Positions 9,644-19,392 of a stretch of DNA of 64,000 nt are shown in pieces. The DNA is taken from the NCBI GenBank assembly GCA_947630045.1, contig CANRGC010000006.1, positions 1 through 64,000 of the forward strand, read 5' to 3'. The notes under the pieces were generated by a model. That model had not been told where the DNA came from and made no database searches. It saw only the letters and a list, made by a program, of their open reading frames with translations. The translations under genes were made by a program, and so were the position numbers. The stretch comes from Candidatus Gastranaerophilales bacterium. Its GTDB lineage: Bacteria; Cyanobacteriota; Vampirovibrionia; Gastranaerophilales; Gastranaerophilaceae. The first letter of the stretch is position 1. Each line of letters begins with the position of its first letter.

Positions 9644-10361
9644 TTTTTTCTTCCTTTTCATTAATCAATATTTCAAGTGCAAGTTTTGCCGCCTCAAACT
9701 CGGCAGCCTTTTTGCTTTTTGCCTTTCCGCTTGCAATGAGTTTTCCTTCGTAATAGACACCTGCCACAAAAGTTTTATTGTGCGCAGGGCCGCTTTCGCT
9801 CAAAGTTACATATTTTGGCAAATCGTGGTTATATTTCTGGGTAAATTCCTGCAATTTTGCTTTCGGGTTTGAACAGTCTACATTTAAAAGGTCATCTCTA
9901 AAGTGGTTCAGCAAAAATTCTTTTGCCTTAATAAAGCCCTTTTCTTTATATTCAAGATATATTGCGCCCAAAAAGGCTTCAAAAACGCAAGCTAAAATTG
10001 AGTCTTTTTCAATTAATTTACCTTTTTCACACTTTCCCGTTAAAATATAATTTTGCATATCAATTTTTTTTGCCAAAACGGATAAAGTTTTATCGGCAAC
10101 CATAAACGCTCTTTTTTCGGAAAGTTCGCCTTCATTGCCGTTCGGGTAGAGTGAATATAAAAAATCACTTACGGAAAGTTTTAAGACGGCATCTCCTAAA
10201 AATTCTAGCCTTTCATAGTTTAAATTTTTATCAATGCAATTGTCATAAACGTAAGAAGCGTGAGAAAAAGCCATATTTAAAAGTTCAAGATTTTTAAACT
10301 TTAAACCGGTTTTTTTAAGGAATAATAAAAGCTCTTTTTTTCTTTCTTTAGAAACCGACAT
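9636..10361 (-). CDS. rnc: Ribonuclease III
   Basis: This endonuclease cuts double-stranded RNA in rRNA and mRNA maturation. The catalytic signature NYERLEFLGDAVLKL is near residue 45, with the second acidic site in CVFEAFLGAIYLE. A C-terminal double-stranded-RNA-binding domain runs from about 155 to the end, with SGKAKSKKAAEFEAAKLAL as its typical last helix. I prefer ATG 10361 over the upstream GTG at 10370 because AAAGAG lies at a fitting distance from it. Start overlaps cdsA by 14 bases, stop overlaps rpe by 8. Confidence 0.95.
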   Translation of the reverse strand: MSVSKERKKELLLFLKKTGLKFKNLELLNMAFSHASYVYDNCIDKNLNYERLEFLGDAVLKLSVSDFLYSLYPNGNEGELSEKRAFMVADKTLSVLAKKIDMQNYILTGKCEKGKLIEKDSILACVFEAFLGAIYLEYKEKGFIKAKEFLLNHFRDDLLNVDCSNPKAKLQEFTQKYNHDLPKYVTLSESGPAHNKTFVAGVYYEGKLIASGKAKSKKAAEFEAAKLALEILINEKEEKNV

Positions 10362-11271
10362 GGAAAACACTCTTTATATAGGAAAAAAGTTCGGCGAAAT
10401 AATTATTCCCGCCCGTAAAATTAATAAAGTAATAATATGCAACGGGAAGCGCAAAGATATAGCTGTCCGATCTGTCTAAAAAGCCGCCGTGACCGGGAAG
10501 GATATTGCTTGAGTCTTTAACTCCCGCATCTCTTTTGATTAAAGATTCGGATAAATCTCCGAGTTGAGCGGCGACGGTAATTAAAAGACCGGCAATTGCG
10601 CATTCGCCCAAGGTAAGTTTTGTGTAAAAAACGCCCGTTAATGAAACGAGAACGGCAAAAATTGACCCGATAAGAGCGCCTTCCACTGTTTTCTTAGGGC
10701 TAATGACAGCAGAAAGCTTATGTTTTCCGTATCTTTTGCCGCCAAAGTATGCCGCAGTGTCGGTCACAAGAATTGATAAAAATACGAAAACAGAAAGCGA
10801 AAGCCCCTCTGAGAGCTCTTCACCGTTTAATATAGGGTATAGATATATATTTTGAGTTACATCAAAACCGATTTGCCTCATAAGAATAATATGTACCGGC
10901 ATGAGTGCGCCGTATAAAAAGCCCAATTCGGTTGTTGCAACATTTGCAATGTAAGGCTGTCTTCCCATAAATAAAACTATCAGGAACGAAAAAATTGTAC
11001 CCATAACAAGAATTGCGGGAATTAAATCAAGTCTGACAACGGAAATTGCAAGACAAATAAGCACTCCTACAAACCCGATAATTGAAAAACTCGGATGAAA
11101 GCCTTTCATTCGCAAAATATGAACATATTCTTTTGAAGCAACTAAAATGACCGTAAGTAAGAGCGCAAGCAGAGGCACGCCGCCCAAAACAATGCACAAA
11201 AGAGTAACTACGCCGGCAATTGTGCCTGTAATATATCTTTTAATTGAATTTTGGGTCTGAGTTTCTTCCAT
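10348..11271 (-). CDS. cdsA: Phosphatidate cytidylyltransferase
   Basis: It makes CDP-diacylglycerol from phosphatidic acid and CTP at the inner membrane, the branch point of phospholipid synthesis. The protein (307 residues) is mostly hydrophobic with several membrane helices. The family signature is intact: SPKKTVEGALIGS, then SLIKRDAGVKDSSNILPGHG followed by GFLDRSDS. Its ATG shares one base with the frr stop (TAATG). The frequent neighbour uppS, usually between frr and cdsA, is absent here. Confidence 0.93.
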   Translation of the reverse strand: MEETQTQNSIKRYITGTIAGVVTLLCIVLGGVPLLALLLTVILVASKEYVHILRMKGFHPSFSIIGFVGVLICLAISVVRLDLIPAILVMGTIFSFLIVLFMGRQPYIANVATTELGFLYGALMPVHIILMRQIGFDVTQNIYLYPILNGEELSEGLSLSVFVFLSILVTDTAAYFGGKRYGKHKLSAVISPKKTVEGALIGSIFAVLVSLTGVFYTKLTLGECAIAGLLITVAAQLGDLSESLIKRDAGVKDSSNILPGHGGFLDRSDSYIFALPVAYYYFINFTGGNNYFAELFSYIKSVFHVGF

Positions 11272-11831
11272 TAAACGGTCATAACCTCTTTTTCTTTTTC
11301 GACTACCACTTCGTCAATGATTTTGATATATTTATCAGTTGCTTTTTGAATTTTGTCCTGACCGTCTTTTGCAACGTCTTCAGGAAGATTTTCAGCCTTT
11401 TCGGCTTTTTTAAGGTCGTCTGCCATGTCGCGCCTTACATTTCTTATAGCAACTTTTGAAGCTTCACCCATAGCCTTAACGTCTTTGGAAAGAGCTTTTC
11501 TTCTTTCTTCCGTCAAAGGCGGAAAGGCAAGCCTGATAACAAGCCCGTCCGAGTTTGGAGTAATGCCGAGTTCGGCTTTAATTAAGGCTTTTTCAATTTC
11601 TTTAATGATTGTTTTATCAAAAGGCGCAATAACAAGCGTTGTGCCGTCTTGAACGGAAACCTGAGAAAGCTGTCTTAAAGGAGTTGGCGCACCATAGTAA
11701 TCAACAAGAACTTTGTCTAAAATCATGGGGTTTGCTCTGCCGGTTCTAACCGTTGCAAGGTCTTTTTTAAGCTGATTAATACATTTTTCCATTTTTTCAG
11801 AACCGTTTTTTAAAATATCTTCTATCGGCAT
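11271..11831 (-). CDS. frr: Ribosome recycling factor
   Basis: With EF-G it splits the post-termination ribosome. The 186-residue length and the whole sequence pattern are standard: VRTGRANPMILDKVLVDYYG, PFDKTIIKEIEKAL, the LAFPPLTEERRK segment and a long C-terminal helical hairpin. The gene starts two bases after pyrH, with GGAG placed over the pyrH stop, so the two are coupled as in most bacteria. Confidence 0.96.
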   Translation of the reverse strand: MPIEDILKNGSEKMEKCINQLKKDLATVRTGRANPMILDKVLVDYYGAPTPLRQLSQVSVQDGTTLVIAPFDKTIIKEIEKALIKAELGITPNSDGLVIRLAFPPLTEERRKALSKDVKAMGEASKVAIRNVRRDMADDLKKAEKAENLPEDVAKDGQDKIQKATDKYIKIIDEVVVEKEKEVMTV

Positions 11832-11833
11832 TT

Positions 11834-12547
11834 TTATTCTCCTACATATGTTCCTATATTTTCACCGTTTAAAACTTTAATTATACTGTCTTTTTCATCA
11901 AAATCAAAGACCACAACGGGTATATTATTCTGTTTACAAAGAGCGCATGCGGTTGTATCCATTACTTTTAAGTTTTTGACGATGATTTCATCATAACTTA
12001 TTTTGTCATATTTGGTTGCACTCGGGTTTGTTTTGGGGTCATCCGAATAAATTCCGTCTACCCCGTTTTTCGCCATTAACATAGCCTTGGCGTCAATTTC
12101 AGCCGCTCTGAGTGCAGCGGCGGTGTCTGTCGTAAAGAACGGGTTTCCCGTTCCTGCGGCAAAAATAACGACACGCCCTTTTTCAAGATGTCTTATGGCT
12201 CTGAACCTTATATAGGGTTCCGCAATTTTGCTCATTGTAATTGCGGACTGTACTCTGCAAGAAACGCCGAGTTTTCTTAATTCTGATTGAAGCGCAATTG
12301 CATTCATAACAGTCGCAAGCATGCCGACATAATCGCCCGAAGCCTGATCCATACCCAGTTTTTTAGAGTTTTTCATTCCCCTGAATATGTTCCCGCCGCC
12401 GACAACAACAGCAATTTGAACCCCCATTTCGGAAGCTTTTTTGATTTCCATAGAAATTTTTTCAACAGGGACAGGGTCAATTCCAAAGTCTTGAGAGCCC
12501 ATTAAGGCTTCTCCGCTAATTTTCAATAAAATTCTATCGTATTTCAT
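11834..12547 (-). CDS. pyrH: UMP kinase
   Basis: It converts UMP to UDP and so takes the product of the pyr operon at 28-37 kb into the nucleotide pool. It has the amino-acid-kinase fold: [10 protein letters not shown] at residues 9-18, GGGNIFRG near 50, [15 protein letters not shown] near 135 and a C-terminal DTTACALC segment. The 237-residue length is typical. First gene of its operon. The upstream minus-strand TATAAT (12583-12578) predicts a short leader. Confidence 0.96.
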   Translation of the reverse strand: MKYDRILLKISGEALMGSQDFGIDPVPVEKISMEIKKASEMGVQIAVVVGGGNIFRGMKNSKKLGMDQASGDYVGMLATVMNAIALQSELRKLGVSCRVQSAITMSKIAEPYIRFRAIRHLEKGRVVIFAAGTGNPFFTTDTAAALRAAEIDAKAMLMAKNGVDGIYSDDPKTNPSATKYDKISYDEIIVKNLKVMDTTACALCKQNNIPVVVFDFDEKDSIIKVLNGENIGTYVGE

Positions 12548-12577
12548 ATCTTAATTCTTTATAAAATCTTTTTCATA

Positions 12578-12583
12578 ATTATA
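12578..12583 (-). promoter_or_regulatory. -10 box of the pyrH operon
   Basis: TATAAT on the minus strand, 30 bases before the pyrH ATG. It lies back to back with the plus-strand TATAAT at 12603-12608. No good -35 is seen. Confidence 0.45.
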
Positions 12584-12602
12584 CTAAAAAATTCAGATAT
12601 TG

Positions 12603-12608
12603 TATAAT
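12603..12608 (+). promoter_or_regulatory. Leaderless-type -10 box of the helical-repeat gene
   Basis: TATAAT ends six bases before ATG 12615. Transcription would begin on or next to the start codon, and there is no ribosome binding site in between. Confidence 0.5.
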
Positions 12609-12614
12609 ATTTAT

Positions 12615-13820
12615 ATGGATTTAGGTTATAAAACGTTAAATAATTTAATTTCTAAAGATGAAGCCCTTCAAAAACAGGCGGCGTCTGAAATTATAAACAC
12701 AAAAGACATAAAGGCTTATCAAATTTTATCCGAAAAAGGTGAGTTTCTTTTTGATTTTATTAAGGCAAAAATCATTAAAAACCTTTCTCTTGCCGTAAAT
12801 AAAGAAAATTTGTTTAACCTTTTTGAGTTTATGAAAGTTTACAGTGAAGATTTTAAAGACTTTATTTTAAATTCTCTTTCATATTATAATTCGTCCGATA
12901 TTGAAAAAGAAGCCCTGAAATTGTTGTCGGAAGGAACTTTTGCCCAAAAAACCCATATAATTGAATATTTTACAAAAACAAAAAACAAACTCGGGGTTGA
13001 TTTTGCAAAAAAATATTCAAATTCTGAATTTTTGCCCTTAAAGAGGGCTTCAATAAAGCTTCTTTTTGAATTCAGAGAAAAAGACGAGTTTTTAAATTCA
13101 ATTGAAATACTTTCTTCAAACGCTGACGATTATGAAAAATTACAGGCGGTTGAATTTCTTGCATGCTACGGGTCAAAACTCGGCTTTGAGCCCGTTTTTA
13201 ATTATTTAAAGCAAGCGGGCGCAAGCGAGTTTATTGCCTCTTGTCTTCTTTTAATAAAAAATTTCGAGGAACTTATTCGTGAAGAAAACGACGACGAAGT
13301 GCTTACGATTTTTTCTTCCCTTATTTATAATTTTCCCGACAGTGTCGGTTTTGGCGAAATATACTCCTATCTTGAAGAAGACGGAGTTTTTGAATTTCTT
13401 ATGGAAACTCCCGAAAATTTTGGAATGCTTTTAATTTTCTTTTTAGAGAAAAAATTAAAACTCGTTCTTGAAAATGAAGAATATTTAATAGATTTAACTA
13501 AAGACGAAAAAATTGAGGCGAAAAAACTTCTGGAAAAGATTTCTTATGTCATAAAAACCGCAGATTTAAATGAAGTTGTTAAAAATTCGCTAAAATCGTC
13601 TTTTAAAACGGAAAATCTTATTGCCGTTTTGCTTGCGGATGAAAAAAATTTCGATGATATAAAAACACTTTTAATGAAAACTTCAGACAACGAGATTATC
13701 TTGTGTGCACTAGGCGTTTTGAAAGAGCTTAACGGGCTTTGTGACGAATTAGTTTTTGAAATTGAAAACAAAGTTCAAAATGAAACGGTAAAACTTGAAA
13801 TTAAAAAGTTTTATTCTTGA
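12615..13820 (+). CDS. HEAT-like helical-repeat protein, function unknown
   Basis: I do not recognise a specific family. The 401-residue product is soluble, acidic and almost entirely alpha-helical in pattern, with repeated hydrophobic helix pairs that resemble HEAT/ARM repeats, for example around residues 90-150 and 170-230. That suggests a protein-binding scaffold. I start at ATG 12615 because the TATAAT at 12603-12608 makes a leaderless transcript; a TTG at 12600 would lie upstream of the transcription start. It diverges from pyrH, and its 3' end overlaps the convergent ftsQ by 10 bases. Confidence 0.6.
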   Translation: MDLGYKTLNNLISKDEALQKQAASEIINTKDIKAYQILSEKGEFLFDFIKAKIIKNLSLAVNKENLFNLFEFMKVYSEDFKDFILNSLSYYNSSDIEKEALKLLSEGTFAQKTHIIEYFTKTKNKLGVDFAKKYSNSEFLPLKRASIKLLFEFREKDEFLNSIEILSSNADDYEKLQAVEFLACYGSKLGFEPVFNYLKQAGASEFIASCLLLIKNFEELIREENDDEVLTIFSSLIYNFPDSVGFGEIYSYLEEDGVFEFLMETPENFGMLLIFFLEKKLKLVLENEEYLIDLTKDEKIEAKKLLEKISYVIKTADLNEVVKNSLKSSFKTENLIAVLLADEKNFDDIKTLLMKTSDNEIILCALGVLKELNGLCDELVFEIENKVQNETVKLEIKKFYS

Positions 13821-14698
13821 GGTTTTTCTTCCTGTTTGGGCTGAGTTTCTTTGTCTTCATATTTAATGTAATATGCGTCTTTCCACCTTAAATCAATATA
13901 TTTAACCTTTTGGCGCAGATTTTTTGCTTCGGGCAAAATTGTCGGTATCCATTTAATTCTGTCTTTTGTTGTGTCGTCAAAAATTCCGACTCTTAAAAGC
14001 TCGTTATCGAGTTTTACATAAACATCGTTTTTGTTTCTGAAATCAAGGTATTGGACTTTTTCTTTGGAATAAACCTCGACTGTTTTTATAAATTTTAAAA
14101 TGTCTTCAATGCGTTTTTTGTCCCATTTTTCGTAATTATCTTGATTTCCGTAGCTTAAAATTTTTACGGTTTTAAATTTTGAAGGAATTGGCATATATTC
14201 TCTGCCTATAAATTTTCCTTCTTTTGTGACGGCTGAAATTGGCATGGAATCAACATTCGGGGCAATTACAAAAACAGGCGTGACTTCATCAATAAAAACA
14301 ATTAACCTTGCGGGGAACCAAAATCTTCTCACGTATGCTTTTTTAACGGATTGAAGCTCTGAAATTTCGTCTTCAAGCTGTTTTGTATTAAATTTAAAAA
14401 TTTGTTCGGAAGGGATATCTGCCGTTCTTACAATGTCTGCAATTTTATTTTTCGGGGTTATAAGGTTTCCTTCAATTTGAACGACGGAAGGGTTCATATT
14501 CAAGATATCGTCGGGGTTTAGGCGCCACATGCTCAAAGTCAGCACCTTATATGAAAAGAAAATAATTCCCGCAATGAGTGAAACCCTTATCAGCATGCGC
14601 AATTTTCTGATATCTTTTCTTGCAGACGATATCTTGCGCCTCATTTTAAGAATTTTATATTTTCTTTTATAGTAAAGTTTTCGTTCAAATTCGTTCAT
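13811..14698 (-). CDS. ftsQ: Cell division protein FtsQ/DivIB
   Basis: FtsQ is a single-pass inner-membrane protein that links early and late divisome components. Visible are a basic cytoplasmic N-terminus, one membrane helix around residues 36-55, and an extracytoplasmic POTRA-like domain beginning with VVQIEGNLITPKNKIADIV, followed by a beta domain. The C-terminal tail is rich in E, K, P and Q. Its place directly after ddl in a murC-murB-ddl-ftsQ order strongly supports the call, since these genes sit together in many division and cell-wall clusters. The overall sequence is divergent. Confidence 0.82.
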   Translation of the reverse strand: MNEFERKLYYKRKYKILKMRRKISSARKDIRKLRMLIRVSLIAGIIFFSYKVLTLSMWRLNPDDILNMNPSVVQIEGNLITPKNKIADIVRTADIPSEQIFKFNTKQLEDEISELQSVKKAYVRRFWFPARLIVFIDEVTPVFVIAPNVDSMPISAVTKEGKFIGREYMPIPSKFKTVKILSYGNQDNYEKWDKKRIEDILKFIKTVEVYSKEKVQYLDFRNKNDVYVKLDNELLRVGIFDDTTKDRIKWIPTILPEAKNLRQKVKYIDLRWKDAYYIKYEDKETQPKQEEKPQE

Positions 14699-14705
14699 AT
14701 CAGCT

Positions 14706-15647
14706 TTAAATCAATGCGGTGTTTAAAATAATTTCAACAAGATTATTATAACTTATTCCCATGTTGTTTGCTTGAGCGGGAAGGTCGGAAAGGTCTGTCA
14801 TTCCGGGGTTTGTATTGATTTCTAAAATATAGGGAATATTTTCATATATTAAAAAATCAACCCTTGAAACCCCACGGCATTCGCAAGTCTTATGAGCCTT
14901 AACCGCCATTTCTTGAACCTCTTTTGTCAATTGAACAGAAAGGTTTGCCGGAAGCACAAATTTAGTCATCCCTTCCGTATACTTTGCCTCATAATCATAC
15001 CATTCCGTTTTGGTTTCAAAACCCAAAATCGGCGTTGCAAAAGTTTTTCCGTCATTTTCCAAAACCCCTACCGTGCAGCTGTAGCCTTGATAATATTCTT
15101 CGATTAAAACTTTTTTGTCAGATTTATAAGCAAGCTCCATTGCCTTTTTTAATTCTTCTTTGTCGGAAACCTTGCTCATTCCGATGCTTGAGCCTTCGCA
15201 TACGGGTTTTACCATTAGAGGGAAATTAAGAGAAGAAACGGAAGATAAATAATCGTCCCCTTCATTAACGCATATAGAATTGATGATATTTAAGCCGTTT
15301 TCTTTTAAAACATTTTTCGTAGTTTCTTTATCCATACAGATTGCGCTTGATTTAACCTTGCAGCCTGTATATTTAATTCCCATAATTTCCAAAAGCCCCT
15401 GAATACAGCCGTCTTCGCCGTATCTTCCATGAAGCGTGTTATAACAAATTTCAACTTTTTCATTTTTTAATTTTTCGCATATATCTCTGTCGACATCGAT
15501 TAAAACAGAATTTTTATATCCAAGCTCTAAAAGCGCTTTTAATACGTTTTTGCCGCTTCTTAGAGAAACTTCTCTTTCTGCGGACATCCCCCCGCACAAA
15601 ACTCCGATTTTTGTATTTTTATCTATTTTTGAGATATTTCTTTCCAT
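14706..15647 (-). CDS. ddl: D-alanine--D-alanine ligase
   Basis: This ATP-grasp enzyme makes the D-Ala-D-Ala dipeptide of peptidoglycan precursors. Family landmarks are GVLCGGMSAEREVSLRSG at the N-terminus, HGRYGEDGCIQGLLE, the KPVCEGSSIGMSKV nucleotide loop, RVDFL and the metal-binding EINTNPGMT. Length 313 is typical. The ATG lies within the end of murB (25-base overlap), and ftsQ follows after 7 bases. Confidence 0.95.
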   Translation of the reverse strand: MERNISKIDKNTKIGVLCGGMSAEREVSLRSGKNVLKALLELGYKNSVLIDVDRDICEKLKNEKVEICYNTLHGRYGEDGCIQGLLEIMGIKYTGCKVKSSAICMDKETTKNVLKENGLNIINSICVNEGDDYLSSVSSLNFPLMVKPVCEGSSIGMSKVSDKEELKKAMELAYKSDKKVLIEEYYQGYSCTVGVLENDGKTFATPILGFETKTEWYDYEAKYTEGMTKFVLPANLSVQLTKEVQEMAVKAHKTCECRGVSRVDFLIYENIPYILEINTNPGMTDLSDLPAQANNMGISYNNLVEIILNTALI

Positions 15648-16552
15648 AATTCTAACTCTTTCTTATCATCGCCAATATATATAATTTCAGGCTCCAGCCT
15701 TATATTAAACTTATCAAAAACACAGTCTTGCATTTTTTTCATTAAAGAAAGATAATCAAAACTCGTTGCATTATTAAAATTAATTATAAAATTTGCATGG
15801 TTGTGATATACCATTGCTCCGCCGACGGGGCTTGATTTCAACCCGCATTCATCCAAAAGTTTTCCTGCGGAGTGCTTTTCCCCGTTAACAGTCGGGTTTT
15901 TAAACACACAGCCAATATTTGGCTCTTTTAAATCGGGCTGAGAAGATTTTCTCTTGTTGATGTTTTCATCCATTAATTTTTGAATTTCATCAAAGGTTGA
16001 AGCCTCTTTAAGTTTAAATTTTGCGCTCAAAAGGTAAAACCTGTCTTGATTTTTGCAGATTGAATTTCTGTATGAAAATTTCATATCTTCTGCGCTAAAT
16101 TCTTTAATTTTGTCCTCATTTGAATCGTAAATTTCGGCGCAAAGAAAGGTATCCGAAATTGATTGACCTGTGGCGCCGGCGTTCATACAAACGGCACCGC
16201 CTATTGTTGCGGGAAGACATGACAAAAATTCAAACCCTGTCAGCTTTAATTCAAGCGCCATTTGCGCCAGTTTTGGAGTTTGAACGCCCGCTTGAGCTTC
16301 AATATAGGGCGAATTAACAGAAACTTTGTTTAAGTTTTTGGTTAAAATTACCGGTCTTTTAATTCCGCTGCTTGATAAAAGAAGGTTTGAGCCTCTCCCT
16401 ATAATTAAAGGGTTATCCAAATTTGCAAGCAAAAGAGCGAATTCATCCGTGTTTGCGGGAATATAAACATCTTGCGCAACGGACTCTATTCTTAAAGTGT
16501 TGTATGGAAGAAGGTTGTAATCGTTTACATGTTCAATTTCATTGTTTTTCAT
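15623..16552 (-). CDS. murB: UDP-N-acetylenolpyruvoylglucosamine reductase
   Basis: It reduces UDP-GlcNAc-enolpyruvate to UDP-MurNAc using FAD and NADPH. The FAD-binding region shows LIIGRGSNLLLS and PATIGGAVCMNAGATG; the substrate part shows FSYRNSIC and IGCVFKNP. In the last motif many MurB enzymes have serine (GSxFKNP) as the proton donor; here the residue is cysteine, which also occurs in the family. The short C-terminal domain fits the type II form. It overlaps murC by 14 bases and ddl by 25. Confidence 0.93.
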   Translation of the reverse strand: MKNNEIEHVNDYNLLPYNTLRIESVAQDVYIPANTDEFALLLANLDNPLIIGRGSNLLLSSSGIKRPVILTKNLNKVSVNSPYIEAQAGVQTPKLAQMALELKLTGFEFLSCLPATIGGAVCMNAGATGQSISDTFLCAEIYDSNEDKIKEFSAEDMKFSYRNSICKNQDRFYLLSAKFKLKEASTFDEIQKLMDENINKRKSSQPDLKEPNIGCVFKNPTVNGEKHSAGKLLDECGLKSSPVGGAMVYHNHANFIINFNNATSFDYLSLMKKMQDCVFDKFNIRLEPEIIYIGDDKKELELWKEISQK

Positions 16553-17918
16553 AATAATCCCTTAAATATCCGCCAATTTTAGTGACATCGCCCGCACCGA
16601 TTGTAAGAACGAAGTCATCTTTTTTCAATTTTTTAAAAATTTCTTCCGACGCTTCTTTCATGGTTCCTTTTATGTAAAAAACGTTTTTGTGATTAATTTT
16701 TTTTGCAAAATTTTCGCTGTTGAAAGTTTCGTCAAAAGGGTCGCCCGCAGAAAACGTATCAACCACAAACAAGGTGTCTGCAAGGTCAAAAGATTTCATA
16801 AAATCATTCCATAAGGCTTTCAGTCTTGTATATCTGTGGGGCTGAAAGATTGCCGTAATCTTTCTTTCGGTTTGTTTTTTTGCCGAGTTTAATGTTGCAA
16901 GAATTTCCGTCGGGTGATGAGCATAATCGTCAATTATTGTGATTTCCCCGTCATAAACCTTTTCAAACCTTCTTTTCATGCCTGAGAAAGAATAAACATA
17001 AGGCAGAATTTCGTCAATTTTAAAACCTTTTTTATCCAAAACCGCAATTACCGCCGTTGTGTTATAAACGTTATGCAGACCTCTTATCGAGGTTTTTATT
17101 TCTGATAAAAGTTCACCGTTTTTATATAATTTGAATTTGTTTAAATTTTCGGAAATTGAAATATCAGAGGCAAAATAGTCTGCATTTTTATCTTTTGTTG
17201 AATAGGTGACGTAGTTTCCTTCGGGGAAGGCTTTAATAAATTTTTGAACACCTGTATCGTCAATATTGACAAACACTACAGACGTTTTTTTCAGATTTTT
17301 GAAAAATATTCCAAACTGTTTTATTAAATCTGATTCGCCGTTTTTATAAAAATCAAAATGGTCGGGTTCAAGGTTGTTTATAACTATATAATCAGGTGAA
17401 TATTTTATTATTGTGCCGTCTGATTCATCAAGCTCCGCCACAAAAATTTCACTGTCTTTATAGGCATTTGCATTTGTGTCAAGACCCACAACAGTTCCGC
17501 CCGTTGCATATGCCGGATGTGCGTTAATTTTTTCCAAAATGTAAGACGCCATGCCTGATGTCGTTGTTTTGCCGTGCGTGCCTGAAAAACCGATAAAACA
17601 GGGATATTGTTTCGATATAATTTTTAAAATGTCTGAGCGGTGATACAAAGGAAGATTTAGTTCTTTTGCCCTTATAAGTTCAGGGTTATCTTCTTTAATT
17701 GCGCTGGATAAAACTATATTCATTCCCGATTGAATGTTTTCTTTTTTGTGTCCGATTGAAACTTTTACACCCAGCTTTTCAAGCATATCGGTATATTTAG
17801 ATTTGTTCATATCGGAACCCGACACTTCAAAACCTTTGGCGGCAAGAATTTTTGCAAGGGCGCTTTGTCCTACTCCGCCAATTGCAATAAAGTGATATTT
17901 TTCAGTTGTATTTGTCAT
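16539..17918 (-). CDS. murC: UDP-N-acetylmuramate--L-alanine ligase
   Basis: It adds the first amino acid to UDP-MurNAc in the cytoplasm. The N-terminal Rossmann motif FIAIGGVGQSALAKILA, the ATP loop GFSGTHGKTTTSGM near residue 110, ELDESDGT, NNLEPDHFDFY and the C-terminal DDYAHHPTEI are all typical of MurC. Length 459 is usual. Its ATG shares one base with the stop of the upstream glycosyltransferase gene. Confidence 0.95.
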   Translation of the reverse strand: MTNTTEKYHFIAIGGVGQSALAKILAAKGFEVSGSDMNKSKYTDMLEKLGVKVSIGHKKENIQSGMNIVLSSAIKEDNPELIRAKELNLPLYHRSDILKIISKQYPCFIGFSGTHGKTTTSGMASYILEKINAHPAYATGGTVVGLDTNANAYKDSEIFVAELDESDGTIIKYSPDYIVINNLEPDHFDFYKNGESDLIKQFGIFFKNLKKTSVVFVNIDDTGVQKFIKAFPEGNYVTYSTKDKNADYFASDISISENLNKFKLYKNGELLSEIKTSIRGLHNVYNTTAVIAVLDKKGFKIDEILPYVYSFSGMKRRFEKVYDGEITIIDDYAHHPTEILATLNSAKKQTERKITAIFQPHRYTRLKALWNDFMKSFDLADTLFVVDTFSAGDPFDETFNSENFAKKINHKNVFYIKGTMKEASEEIFKKLKKDDFVLTIGAGDVTKIGGYLRDYYEKQ

Positions 17919-19225
17919 TAAATAAGCTCCCCACAGGTGTTGTCCGCTACGCCATGCTGAGTTTTGCCCCAGTCCATAGTTCTTTTTGTGAAAATAATTT
18001 TAAAGATAATAAATATAACAATGGGGAACCAAATCGTTATAAAGTATGCCGAAGTCGTTATCGCAAACCAGATAGATTTTAAAAAGCCGTAATTGCTGTA
18101 TTTTCTAAAGCTGTAAATAAGTCCTGAGGCAAAAAATACCCCCACGCAAATAATCAAAATTATGGAAGATAAAATATAATTTTCATGTCCCTTTACAAAG
18201 TGAAAAGCCTGAATGATAATTTCTGCGATAAGCCAAAGGGGAAGCAAAAATTCGCTGATGTATGCAATCAGGTCAAAGCCGACTCTTAAAGACATTTCTT
18301 TTGCAAATAATACGTCCCAAATATATTCAAGATATCTTCTTATGCTTCCTTCCACCCAGCGTCTTCTCTGGCGAACAAGGGCGGAAAACGTTATAACGCC
18401 TTCTTCATAAACAATTGCGTCTTTTATAAACCTTATATCCCAGCCTTTAATATGAAGTCTTGTGGACATATCAAGGTCATCCGTTATGGTTTCGTTATTC
18501 CAGCCGCCAATATCCTCAAGGGCAGCTTTTTTAATGAGTTCGCCGTTTCCCCTCAACTCGACTGCGCCTTTAACTGCGTCCCTGCCGACTTGAAGGTGGG
18601 TATCCATAACATATTCGTTATACTGGCATGTTGTAAGAAAGTTTTGAGTTCCGTTAATAATAACTTTTCTTGCCTGAATAGCGCCTACATCTTCGTCTTC
18701 ATATTTTGTTAAAAGAAGCCTTAAAAAATCGGGCTTTATTCTTGCGTCAGCATCAAAAACAAGAAAAGCTTCGCCTTGCGCAATTTTAACAGCGTCATTC
18801 AAAACCGCCGATTTTCCGGGGTAGTCATTTTTGTTTCTGATTAAAGTTTTAACTTTTTTGTGGTTTTTTTCAAGCTCAAGAAGCGTTTCTTTGGTGTTGT
18901 CCTCGGAACGGTCGTCAATCAGGATAATTTCATAGTTTTGATAGTCAAGTTTTAATATGTTTTCAACGGTTTCTTTTATAACGACTGCCTCATTGTGGCA
19001 TGGAATTAAAATGCTTATAAAAGGGTTAACTTCCTTATATACGGGCGGGTTTTTCCTGAGTTTTCTTCTTTGGTGTTTAACGGCGATATACATGTAAATC
19101 ATATAAAGGGACATAAAAATTATCAGCGAAATAATCGCCCATGTGGTATTGAAAAAGTTCTGAAATAAAATCAGGAACGCTAAAAGAAGGCACAGAATAA
19201 ATAACAGTGTAACTCTATCTTTCAT
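17918..19225 (-). CDS. Membrane-bound family 2 glycosyltransferase (processive type)
   Basis: This is a predicted inner-membrane beta-glycosyltransferase like cellulose or poly-N-acetylglucosamine synthases. Two N-terminal membrane helices (about residues 6-50) precede a GT-A catalytic domain with ILIPCHNEAVVI, IDDRSEDNT, the DADA metal site, TDDLDM and the polymerase hallmark QRRRW near 290. Three further membrane helices follow. The exact sugar cannot be told. It is first in the envelope operon, just ahead of murC, so an envelope or capsule glycan is likely. GGGGAG precedes the ATG. Confidence 0.85.
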   Translation of the reverse strand: MKDRVTLLFILCLLLAFLILFQNFFNTTWAIISLIIFMSLYMIYMYIAVKHQRRKLRKNPPVYKEVNPFISILIPCHNEAVVIKETVENILKLDYQNYEIILIDDRSEDNTKETLLELEKNHKKVKTLIRNKNDYPGKSAVLNDAVKIAQGEAFLVFDADARIKPDFLRLLLTKYEDEDVGAIQARKVIINGTQNFLTTCQYNEYVMDTHLQVGRDAVKGAVELRGNGELIKKAALEDIGGWNNETITDDLDMSTRLHIKGWDIRFIKDAIVYEEGVITFSALVRQRRRWVEGSIRRYLEYIWDVLFAKEMSLRVGFDLIAYISEFLLPLWLIAEIIIQAFHFVKGHENYILSSIILIICVGVFFASGLIYSFRKYSNYGFLKSIWFAITTSAYFITIWFPIVIFIIFKIIFTKRTMDWGKTQHGVADNTCGELI

Positions 19226-19392
19226 TTTCTCCCCAACATTGAAATATCGTCATCCTGACATATGAATTTTAACATAAACAACAAAATATAAGCGTAAATG
19301 TTAAAAAAATTACACAGTTTTTCATATATTTATAGGATGTAATTCCATATTTACATGATTTAAACTTAATAGTGTTAAGGTGAAGATAAGTT